A DNA stretch of 64,000 nucleotides from Candidatus Latescibacterota bacterium (GTDB lineage Bacteria; Latescibacterota; UBA2968), in the NCBI GenBank assembly GCA_022824945.1, contig JAJDYX010000050.1, forward strand, positions 124,001-188,000, read 5' to 3'. Of the stretch, positions 9,582 through 17,889 are shown piece by piece. Position 1 is the stretch's first letter. Each line of letters opens with the position of its first letter. Below the pieces are notes generated by a model, which saw only the letters and a list, made by a program, of their open reading frames with translations, had not been told where the DNA came from and did not search any database. A program made the translations under genes and the position numbers.

Positions 9582-11189
9582 TTACCCTGCAAGGTCTTCT
9601 TTATCCAGCCACTGTCGCAACTCAGTTTTCAGGATCTTTCCGTAGTTGTTTTTGGGCAAACTATCCACAAAGAAATAGGCCCTGGGGCGCTTGAAGCGAG
9701 CGATATGATCGAGACAGAGCACATCCAGCTCGTCCTCCATCTTTTCACGGCCATCCTCCGCCACAACAAAAGCAACAACCTCCTCCCCCCATTCTGGATG
9801 TGGCCGGCCGATCACCGATACCTCCTGGACAGCTCCATGCATCAGCAGGACCTCCTCCACCTCCCGGGGATAGATGTTGGAGCCCCCACTGATAATGAAA
9901 TCCTTTGAGCGATCCTTCAACGTCAAAAACCCGTCCTCGTCGAACGTACCCATGTCGCCCGTATGCAGCCAGCCGTTTCGCATGGTCGTTTCGGTTGCTT
10001 CCGGATTTTCCCAGTATCCACACATGACAACATCACCCCTGACAATCACTTCGCCTATTTCGCCAGGAGGGAGCACCCGGTCATTCGAATCGACCACCCT
10101 GACTTCGACCACCGACTGAGGGACCCCCACCGATTGAAGCCGTTCTTCAAACCGAGCGTGATCTTTCTCGGCATGCAGCCCTTTCGACAACGCCGTAATC
10201 GTCATCGGGCTTTCGCCTAAACCGTAGATCTGAACCAGCTTGTTGCCAAATAGATTTATGGCCTGCTTCAGATCGGCTACGTACATCGGCGCACCGCCGT
10301 ACACGATCGTTTTTAAGTTTGACGTATTGGCGCTGCGGCTGGTGGGATGATCGACCAGTCGTTTCACCATTGTCGGCGCTGCGAAAATCGTCATCCCTTC
10401 GTGGGAGACAATCAGGTCGAAAACTTCATCAGGATTGAACCGGCCACTCGCCGGGATGACCTGTTTTGCCGCAACAGCGACGTGGGAGAGGTTGTACAGA
10501 CCCGAGCCGTGAGAGAGGGGAGCTGCATGCAGGATGCAATCTTCTGATGAGACCGCATCGACATCGACAAAGTAATTCAGCGTCAACGCCATCAAGTTGC
10601 GATGACTCAACACAGCTCCCTTGGGGCGACCCGTCGTACCACTCGTGTAGAATATCCAGGCGGGATCGTCGGATGAACGTTCTGATATCCGAACCGATTT
10701 GCCCTGTTGCAGGGATTTGTAATCGGATGAGGATACACAGCCCACATACTCGAGCGAAGGTATCAGATCGCGAAGCGAATCAATCGTCTCAAGCAAGTCA
10801 GCGGTGACAAAACAGCAGCGGGCGCCTGAGTTCTCGAGGATATACTGAAACTCACGCGCATGCAGCCTGGCGTTGATCGGGACTGTACACAGCCCGGCAT
10901 GCCAGACAGCGTACATCACTTCGAGGAATTCCGCACAGTTCTGCATGGCAAGTGCGATGCGGTCCCCGGGTTTGAGATGGAGTTGATCGAGGAATCGACC
11001 TGCCATGGTCGATACGCGACTGTAGAGGTCTCCGTAGGAGCAGTACGCATTCTTACCAATTGCGATCGCGGGCTTTTCGCTGAAAGCGGTCCCCGCTCTA
11101 GCCACCAGATGAGCGACATTCAATGGCAAATCCTCCTCGGGACCGTCGTGTAAAGACCCAATCGGGGTCCGGCCTGCCCCCGCAATCAT
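9582..11189 (-). CDS. AMP-dependent acyl-CoA synthetase/ligase
   Basis: ANL-superfamily adenylating enzyme, 535 residues, which activates a carboxylic acid with ATP and then CoA. Motifs in order: phosphate-binding YTSGTTGRPKGA (about residue 190), IYGLGESPM (about 325), HTGDMGTFDEDGF (about 410), the hinge DRSKDFIISGGSNIYPREVEE, and the catalytic lysine in PKNNYGKILKTEL near the C terminus. The ATG at 11189 is preferred although the frame opens at 11216, because the upstream ceramidase-like gene stops at 11206 only 16 bases before. The tight spacing suggests that it activates an acid freed by that amidase-like protein. Chain-length preference cannot be told. Confidence 0.88.
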   Translation of the reverse strand: MIAGAGRTPIGSLHDGPEEDLPLNVAHLVARAGTAFSEKPAIAIGKNAYCSYGDLYSRVSTMAGRFLDQLHLKPGDRIALAMQNCAEFLEVMYAVWHAGLCTVPINARLHAREFQYILENSGARCCFVTADLLETIDSLRDLIPSLEYVGCVSSSDYKSLQQGKSVRISERSSDDPAWIFYTSGTTGRPKGAVLSHRNLMALTLNYFVDVDAVSSEDCILHAAPLSHGSGLYNLSHVAVAAKQVIPASGRFNPDEVFDLIVSHEGMTIFAAPTMVKRLVDHPTSRSANTSNLKTIVYGGAPMYVADLKQAINLFGNKLVQIYGLGESPMTITALSKGLHAEKDHARFEERLQSVGVPQSVVEVRVVDSNDRVLPPGEIGEVIVRGDVVMCGYWENPEATETTMRNGWLHTGDMGTFDEDGFLTLKDRSKDFIISGGSNIYPREVEEVLLMHGAVQEVSVIGRPHPEWGEEVVAFVVAEDGREKMEDELDVLCLDHIARFKRPRAYFFVDSLPKNNYGKILKTELRQWLDKEDLAG

Positions 11190-11205
11190 AAACCCGCACA
11201 ATCCT

Positions 11206-12627
11206 TTAGGTCCCAATCTCGTCCAGCAACCTCACCGCCTCCTCCACGATCTTCTCCAGACACCCCGGCTCCACCTTCGCCCACTTCGCCGGCTTGTTAC
11301 GAATCTCATGCCCGCCCCGCGGGTAACTGTGGCGCGGGGCGATGTAGCCGGCAAAGTCGGTTGTGTTGTGAGCGACGAAAGTATAGGGGAAGGGCGACCG
11401 GACTTTGATCTCCAGTTGGCCTTCGACGAAGGGCTCGCCGGGGAGTCCGACGAGGGCGATGTCGCCGATGCGCATGACTTGAATCTCATAGGCGAGCTCT
11501 GGGGAGCGCTCGCGCTCAAGCTCCACGCTCATCAGCATGGCCGCATCCATCCAATCGGCGTTCACGCGGCGAGGCGTACTATCTTCATCCCAGCGCGGCT
11601 CGGGGTGCTCGGCGAGGAGCTTCTCGGCGGTTGCGCGGTCGGCGGAATCGGCCTTCTTCAAGGGGAGCGGGACGAGCTTCACTCGTGCGTCCAGAGTGGC
11701 CTCTTCTTCGAAGGTGAGTGCATTGAGGATGTGCCGTGAGGTCTCGGCCAGCGCGCGCCCCATGCGCCGGTGGTCCGGAACGAAATCGGCGTGGAATGCG
11801 GGCCACGGGTTTATGTTGCCGCAGCAACCGTTGAGCACCAGGGGAACGCACGTTTCACCGCATTCCTCCTGCATTCCGGCGCACCAAACGCCCGGCCAGT
11901 CCGGCGAGACGGTGTAGTGCTGCGTGGCGAACACATTGACCGGATGGCACGTGAAGTGAAGGAGCATAGCGCTCATCTTCATTTTCTCATTGCGCAGACA
12001 CACCATCCCCACCTCGGGGTCCGTCGGACCCTCGAGGAAGGCGATGTCCGTGGGGCCCAGCGGCCTGGACGCCCTGGAGAACTGTCCCGGCATCACTATG
12101 CCCCCGTCGCGAGTTACTCCCCTCCGGTTAAAGGCCAGATCATCACGGACCGCCCGGCCCGCGCCGAGTTGGACCGGATGCAAGGCTTTGTCCGCGGCTT
12201 CAACGCACGAAAGGATTTTGCCGACGGCGTACTCGCAGTACTCAGATTGGGAGCCGCGGAGGTACTCTAGTTCAGGCGGAATGTTGGGCAGCGCCTCGTC
12301 GATGATAAAGTTGCCGAGGGGCGGCGTGGAATGGGATTGCGGAAGATGTACCATGATGTCGTCGGGCGCGATTCCACAGCGGCGCTCAATGCCCTGGCGA
12401 ATCTTCTGCGTCCACGGAAGCGTGGCGATTTCCAGGTCTGGTTGGACGATACAGAGTTTCCGTGTGCGAGATTCCAGCACGAGAGCCCGGGCGTATAGCG
12501 GTTCCGCCACCGTGCGCGCATCGCGTAACACGCCCCACGTGCCGCCCAAGTGTGTGCCTGCGTTCGGCGTTATGTCAATCAGCGCACCGCCGGCCCGGAG
12601 GATATTGGGTCGGTCGGATGTAGTCAT
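11206..12627 (-). CDS. Neutral/alkaline ceramidase-like protein (copy 2)
   Basis: 473 residues, no signal peptide. Family signs: GGALIDITPNAGTHLGG at the N terminus, the histidine region LPQSHSTP near residue 95, LHFTCHPVNVFA around 225-236, and VLNGCCGNINPWPAF around 260. It is clearly a closer paralogue of copy 3 (20873-22270) than of copy 1: both share RDDLAFNRRGV, CHPVNVFA, GCCGN-NPWPAF and LPGEPFVEGQLEIK. A good AAGGAG site precedes the ATG at 12627. It lies 16 bases upstream of the acyl-CoA ligase. Predicted zinc amidase on N-acyl compounds; substrate unknown. Confidence 0.82.
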   Translation of the reverse strand: MTTSDRPNILRAGGALIDITPNAGTHLGGTWGVLRDARTVAEPLYARALVLESRTRKLCIVQPDLEIATLPWTQKIRQGIERRCGIAPDDIMVHLPQSHSTPPLGNFIIDEALPNIPPELEYLRGSQSEYCEYAVGKILSCVEAADKALHPVQLGAGRAVRDDLAFNRRGVTRDGGIVMPGQFSRASRPLGPTDIAFLEGPTDPEVGMVCLRNEKMKMSAMLLHFTCHPVNVFATQHYTVSPDWPGVWCAGMQEECGETCVPLVLNGCCGNINPWPAFHADFVPDHRRMGRALAETSRHILNALTFEEEATLDARVKLVPLPLKKADSADRATAEKLLAEHPEPRWDEDSTPRRVNADWMDAAMLMSVELERERSPELAYEIQVMRIGDIALVGLPGEPFVEGQLEIKVRSPFPYTFVAHNTTDFAGYIAPRHSYPRGGHEIRNKPAKWAKVEPGCLEKIVEEAVRLLDEIGT

Positions 12628-12750
12628 AGCGTCTCCTTCTAAAACAAAAGAATCTGTCGGCTGATCAATGAGAAATTCTGCACGAACGATTCTCGCTACA
12701 TACAGTGCTAACGATGGCGCTGGACACTATCTTCGAGAAGCATGTGCTTT

Positions 12751-15693
12751 CTACTGACCGGACAACGCAAGGTTGCCCACTATCTTCCGGAATCGGTTTG
12801 CCGCCTCCTGTATGGTCTCTTCGGTACCGCCGAACATGAGCCTCACATGGTCTCCGGACCCGTACGGTCCGCCGGGCTCGACAGCGACGCCGTATTCTGA
12901 AAGCAGCGCTTCGGCAAATTCCGCGCTGGGAAGGCCGAGTCCGCGTACGTTCAGAAATAGAAATGGCGCTCCTGCCGGGACGGCAAAGGAAATCCCCGGT
13001 GCCTGGTCCAGGCCCTCTATCATCAGGTCACGGTACTGCTGGTACCGCCTGGCAATCTCGTGCACCCAGTCCTGCGGTCCCTCCAATGCCGCCTGCGCTG
13101 CCCGCTGGGCGATATGGCTGCAGGTGAGCACATTCCACTCAAGCACCTTCCGGCAAGCAGCTATCAGGTCCGGGGGCCCGACAATATACCCCAACCGCCA
13201 CGGCTGCATCGCATAGCTCTTGGTAAAACTGCACAATGTCAGCAGCCGGTCCCGGATCTCTGGAATGGAGGCCGCCCTCAAGTGCTTTCGCCCGTCATAG
13301 ACCATCTTGTCGTAGCACTCGTCAGAGAGAATCAAGAGATTGTGCCTGAGGGCCAGCTCCGCAATCGCCTCGAGATCTCTCTTTGACGCCACATATCCTG
13401 TCGGATTGCCGGGCGAATTCAAGATCACCATGCGGGTCCTTGACGAACAGGCTGCTTCCATGGCCTCGAGGTCCCAGCGCCAGTTCTGTTCCTGGTGAGT
13501 CGGCACGCAGACCGCGACGGCTCCGGCGAGGTGAAGCGGGCCTCCAAATTGAAATCCCGGACTGAACATCAGAACCTCATCGCCCGGCGCGAGCAGCGCC
13601 AGAAACGCGATGCTCATGGCATGCATGGCGCCGTGCGTAATCAGGATCTCCGTATCCGGTTCCGGTCGGATCCCGTCATCGGTTTTCCATCTTGCCGCGA
13701 TGGCTTTCCGAAGTTCGGGGAAGCCGTTGGAAGGGGCCATCGCATTCTCGCCTATGGCCTTTTCGGCGGCGGCCAGGACATGTTCCGGCGGCGGCCAGGC
13801 GGGCGAACCCTTAAGCGACAGGACTTCGCTTCCCGCGACCTGGAACGAGGTGACGCGGTCTGCCATTTCCTTCGAGCTGACCCTGCCGGCCAGGGCCGCC
13901 CGACCCGGTATCCTGGAAAGGTCTTCTGCAGAGAGATCCGCCGATGCCCTATCTTCATGTTCGCCTGCTGCCAGCATCCTCTGCCGGGTCGCGGCTGTTG
14001 CCTCTTCATCCATACTCAGTGTTAGGGGGTCAATCAGCACACCATAAACTTCCCTGGCCTGCTCGAGGCTGACCTTGTCATTCCGTACATCTTCCAGGAC
14101 CATTTGAGGATTCCGTTCCACAGGCGTGCCCCAGCCGCCGCCGCCTGCCTGAAGATGGCGCAGGATCTCTCCTTTCCTTAACACGATCGCTTCGCTTGGA
14201 AGCACAGGAAGAAGTGACTGGTGCGGTCCAGAATAGAGAGTATTGCAGGTTGGAGACCCGGAAAGGCCGCCCTGCAGCCCGTACGGCCGATGCGCCCGTC
14301 GGTCCGAACGCATGCTCAAAACGGCTTCCTCCGCGAGGATCCTGTATTCTCTCATGAGTGCCAACCCGCCCCGGTATTTTCCCGGTCCACCGGAATCCAT
14401 GACCAGGCCGTACTGCAATATCTCAATGGGGTGACGTGCTTCGATGAGTTCGACGGGCTGGTTGGATTGATTGGCGCCGGGATTGGGAACGCCTTCGGCG
14501 CCGTCGCGATCCGGCCGACCGCCTGAACAGCCGAGAACGGATTCTGTAAAGACAAATGGCTCGCCTTCGTGATAACCGCCAATCGAGGGAAACGTTGCGC
14601 CGCCCTCCCCTGCCGCCGGTACACGGTTCGGAACGGCCCTGGCCAGCGCGCCCAGAAGGGTGTCCAGCATCCGAAAGCCCGTAATCCCGCGGGTTGAGCA
14701 GGCGGCAGGCAGGACGGGGTTCATAATCGTACCCTCCGGTGCGAGAACCCGGATGGGCCGCATATAACCCTCATTGTTGGGGATATCACGCCCTCCCAGA
14801 CATCGGAAAGCAAGGTAGGATGCTGAGAGAGTCATCGGGAAGGGCGCATTAATGCCGCCTTTCACCTGCGGCGCGCTCCCGCTCCAGTCCACGACTGCCT
14901 CCTCACCGGCAATCGTGATGGTCACCTGAAACCGGATCGGTTCCGGTTCGCTGCCCAGACCGTCGATGAAATCCGTGAACTCATAGCTGCCGTCTGGGAT
15001 GGCCTGAATCTCTTCCCGCATCATGCGTTCGGAGAGTTCGAGCAGTTGGTTGAGATAATGGCCCAGCGAATCCGATCCATATTTTTCCAGAAGCTGCATA
15101 TAGGCCTGTTCAGCCTGGCGGCAGGCAGCGAGCTGGGCGCGCATATCGCCCGCGACTTCCACAGGTACCCTGACATTTTTTTCTATAAATCTGAATACCG
15201 TATCATTGGGTGTTCCCCGGTCGTAAAGTTTGACGAGTGGAATGCGGAGACCTTCCTGGTAGATCTCGGTGGAGAACGACGTATTGCTCCCGGGTGCGAT
15301 CCCACCAACGTCCGCATGGTGGACTAGGGCAACTGCAAAGCCCTCCAGTACGCCAGCATAAAATATGGGCAGGGTGAGATAGATATCCGGCAGATGCATG
15401 CCGCCGGCACCGTAAGGGTCATTGGTAATAAACACGTCGTCCGCATGTATTCTGTCTTCATATGCCCGGGTGAGTTCTGCCATGGCCACGGGAAACGAGC
15501 CGAGATGCAGCGCGGTCGTGAGACCCTGGGCGATCATTCTGCCTTTTGCGTCAAACAGCGCGGTGGAATAGTCCATGGAATCTCGCACCACTGATGAATA
15601 GGCACTGCGCATCAGCACAAGCGCCATTGTATCAGCGATCATTTCCAGGGCGTTGCGAATGACTTCAAGAGTTACAGGGTCTGTCTTGTTCAT
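12751..15693 (-). CDS. HyuB - class I/II aminotransferase fusion protein
   Basis: One uninterrupted 980-residue frame. Residues 1 to about 590 form a complete hydantoinase B subunit (DPVTLEVIRNALEMIAD at the start, NDPYGAGGMHLPDIY near 90, GGGGWGTPVERNP near 525). Residues about 593 to 980 form a complete fold-type I aminotransferase (ILNSPGNPTG near 760, SDECYDKMVY near 793, PLP lysine in SFTKSYAMQPWRLGY near 825, and a late HVRLMFGG). In other organisms these are separate proteins. The frame can start at GTG 15699 or ATG 15693; the ATG has GAGAG spaced normally. HyuA 3 lies 21 bases upstream. An opened amino-acid product could be passed to the aminotransferase half. A sequencing error deleting a stop is possible. 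Confidence 0.87.
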   Translation of the reverse strand: MNKTDPVTLEVIRNALEMIADTMALVLMRSAYSSVVRDSMDYSTALFDAKGRMIAQGLTTALHLGSFPVAMAELTRAYEDRIHADDVFITNDPYGAGGMHLPDIYLTLPIFYAGVLEGFAVALVHHADVGGIAPGSNTSFSTEIYQEGLRIPLVKLYDRGTPNDTVFRFIEKNVRVPVEVAGDMRAQLAACRQAEQAYMQLLEKYGSDSLGHYLNQLLELSERMMREEIQAIPDGSYEFTDFIDGLGSEPEPIRFQVTITIAGEEAVVDWSGSAPQVKGGINAPFPMTLSASYLAFRCLGGRDIPNNEGYMRPIRVLAPEGTIMNPVLPAACSTRGITGFRMLDTLLGALARAVPNRVPAAGEGGATFPSIGGYHEGEPFVFTESVLGCSGGRPDRDGAEGVPNPGANQSNQPVELIEARHPIEILQYGLVMDSGGPGKYRGGLALMREYRILAEEAVLSMRSDRRAHRPYGLQGGLSGSPTCNTLYSGPHQSLLPVLPSEAIVLRKGEILRHLQAGGGGWGTPVERNPQMVLEDVRNDKVSLEQAREVYGVLIDPLTLSMDEEATAATRQRMLAAGEHEDRASADLSAEDLSRIPGRAALAGRVSSKEMADRVTSFQVAGSEVLSLKGSPAWPPPEHVLAAAEKAIGENAMAPSNGFPELRKAIAARWKTDDGIRPEPDTEILITHGAMHAMSIAFLALLAPGDEVLMFSPGFQFGGPLHLAGAVAVCVPTHQEQNWRWDLEAMEAACSSRTRMVILNSPGNPTGYVASKRDLEAIAELALRHNLLILSDECYDKMVYDGRKHLRAASIPEIRDRLLTLCSFTKSYAMQPWRLGYIVGPPDLIAACRKVLEWNVLTCSHIAQRAAQAALEGPQDWVHEIARRYQQYRDLMIEGLDQAPGISFAVPAGAPFLFLNVRGLGLPSAEFAEALLSEYGVAVEPGGPYGSGDHVRLMFGGTEETIQEAANRFRKIVGNLALSGQ

Positions 15694-15714
15694 GTCCACT
15701 CTCTCACACCGTGG

Positions 15715-17823
15715 TCAGGCATGTCGAAGAATGATGTTCTGGAACTCGTCCATAGATGCCTGCCAACCTGGCGGCACGACGGTGGTCGAGTCCAATTCTT
15801 CGATGATCAAGGGTCCTCCGGTGGGCGCGGCACGGAGGGATTGCCGTGAACAAACCGCGGTTTCCAGGTCACCGTCGGCCGGCCCGAAAAAGGCTGTTCT
15901 GCAGCCGTTTGGTGCGACGTTCTCTTCCCGGTGATCCGCACGGAACAGGTCCCGCGGCTCATCCGCTCCAAACTCCCGAATGACGCTCGAGACAATCCTG
16001 AGGTTGACCAGTTCGATGGGGTCATGGTTTGCCCGGTGGCCGTAGGTCGTGAGGTGCTCCTGCTCGAATACCTCCGCCAATGTCGTTAGTTCCCCGGGTC
16101 CAAGCGGAACGCCGGGTGCAGGCACGGTCAGCTCGGTGGCCTGGTTGACATAGCGCAAATCGGCAAGCCGCCGTACTCGAATCTGTTCGGGGCGATATCC
16201 TTCGGCAACGAGCGTCTCCACCGCCTGCGACTCGAGTTCGCTATAGAGCCGGTTCAAGTCTTCGAGCCTGACCTCTTCCAGTCTGCGACACCAGGTTCGG
16301 ACAGATTCATGCTCGGGTTCGGACACAAGCAGCCCGAAGGCACTGAACAGGCCGGGATGTGGCGGAATAATAACTTCTCGCATGTCCAGGGCCTGTGCGA
16401 GGGTTGTGGCTACGAGGGGCCCGCACCCACCGAATGCCAACAGGGCGGCCTCACGCGGATCTCTTCCGCGATACGTAGAAACGGACTTCACGGCCCGGAT
16501 CATGGTCGCACAGGCCAGTGTAAAAGCCCCATAGGCGGCCTTCATCAGGCATTGTTGCATCGGTCTGGCCACTTTCTTCTCGAATATTCTCCTCGCTTGC
16601 GCTGTCGCCAGTTTCATCTTCCCGCCAAGCAGAGCATCGGAACTGAGATAGCCGAGCAGGACGGCGGCGTCCGTGAAGGTCGGCTCCTCGCCTCCAAGCC
16701 CGTAGCAGACGGGCCCGGGGTCTGCGCCGGCACTTTCCGGCCCGACCCGGAGCCGGCCGTGACGGTCAACCGAAACGATACTCCCGCCGCCCGCTCCGAT
16801 CTCCGCGATATCGATGACCGGCAGCTTGAGTGCATATCCTGCGCCTTTGACAAGGCGGCTGCTCAGGTTGATACCGGCGCCGACTTCATATTCGGAAGTC
16901 CGGGCAACAGTTCCGTTCTCAACTCTGGCGGTCTTGGCGGTTGTGCCGCCCATGTCCAGGGTAATCACATTTGTGTAGCCTGCTTTGCCGGCCATCCAGG
17001 CTGCGGCCATCACCCCGGCCGCCGGTCCGGATTCAATCAGGTGGGCGGGCTTCTTCTGCGCCGAGTCGGCTGTCATCACCCCACCCCCTGAATGCAGAAC
17101 CTCCAGCGGCGCGCGAATGCCCATCGACTGGAGTTGTTCGCTCAGGGAATTCAGATATCGCTGCACGACCGGGCCGAGGTAGGCATTAATCACTGTCGTG
17201 CTCGTACGCTCATATTCGCGGATTTCAGGAAGGACCTCGCAGGAGGTGGTGACAAATATATCGGGAAGTGACTCCCGGGCTGCAGCAACCGTCCGGAGTT
17301 CGTGCTCCGGGTTGGCGTAGGAATGGAGCAGACAGATCGCCAGTGCTTCGATCTCCTGCTGCTGCACGGTGTTCAGGACATTTTCCAGGGACACCTGCTG
17401 GAGAGGTTCCCGCACCCGGCCGCGAGCGTCCATTCGTTCATCCAATTCGAATCGCAGGTGGCGTGGAACAAGAGGACTGGGCGGGTTGTAAAAAAGGTTG
17501 TAAAGCTCGGGGATCCGAATCCGTCGCATCTCGAGAACGTCTCGAAATCCCTTTGTCGTGATCAGGGCCGTCCGGGCTCCCTTGCCTTCCAGGATCGCAT
17601 TTGTGGCGACAGTCGTGGCATGTGCGATTCTCTCAATGGAGACCTCTGAAATCCGGCGATCTTCAATCAATCCGCGAAGCCCCTGAATGATACCCCGGGC
17701 GTAGTCCTCCGGCGTGGAAAGGACCTTCCGGACAGCGAGCGAACCGTCACTGCCCAAGACAGCAATGTCGGTAAATGTTCCGCCGATATCGATGCCGATG
17801 TGAGATGATGTCGATGATATCAA
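15715..17823 (-). CDS. Hydantoinase A / oxoprolinase A family protein (HyuA 3)
   Basis: 702 residues. The first nucleotide-binding loop GIDIGGTFTDIAV begins at residue 9, the second TLDMGGTTAKTARV is near 290, and IGAGGGSIVSVD near 340. The start is a TTG: no ATG lies upstream in a sensible place, the codon sits six bases after a perfect GGGAGG, and it gives the expected N terminus. The gene is upstream of, and surely partners, the HyuB-aminotransferase fusion. A GH106-like gene ends-to-starts 66 bases upstream on the same strand, so all may share one transcript. Confidence 0.9.
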   Translation of the reverse strand: MISSTSSHIGIDIGGTFTDIAVLGSDGSLAVRKVLSTPEDYARGIIQGLRGLIEDRRISEVSIERIAHATTVATNAILEGKGARTALITTKGFRDVLEMRRIRIPELYNLFYNPPSPLVPRHLRFELDERMDARGRVREPLQQVSLENVLNTVQQQEIEALAICLLHSYANPEHELRTVAAARESLPDIFVTTSCEVLPEIREYERTSTTVINAYLGPVVQRYLNSLSEQLQSMGIRAPLEVLHSGGGVMTADSAQKKPAHLIESGPAAGVMAAAWMAGKAGYTNVITLDMGGTTAKTARVENGTVARTSEYEVGAGINLSSRLVKGAGYALKLPVIDIAEIGAGGGSIVSVDRHGRLRVGPESAGADPGPVCYGLGGEEPTFTDAAVLLGYLSSDALLGGKMKLATAQARRIFEKKVARPMQQCLMKAAYGAFTLACATMIRAVKSVSTYRGRDPREAALLAFGGCGPLVATTLAQALDMREVIIPPHPGLFSAFGLLVSEPEHESVRTWCRRLEEVRLEDLNRLYSELESQAVETLVAEGYRPEQIRVRRLADLRYVNQATELTVPAPGVPLGPGELTTLAEVFEQEHLTTYGHRANHDPIELVNLRIVSSVIREFGADEPRDLFRADHREENVAPNGCRTAFFGPADGDLETAVCSRQSLRAAPTGGPLIIEELDSTTVVPPGWQASMDEFQNIILRHA

Positions 17824-17889
17824 TTTCAGCCTCCCGATGCGGGTTCAGCTATCTTGATAGATCGGTCCTTACCCTTCAGGTGATTGTCT

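Noticed and set aside
16309..17091. 260-codon plus-strand frame
   Set aside because: Antisense shadow of hyuA 3 with low-complexity residues.
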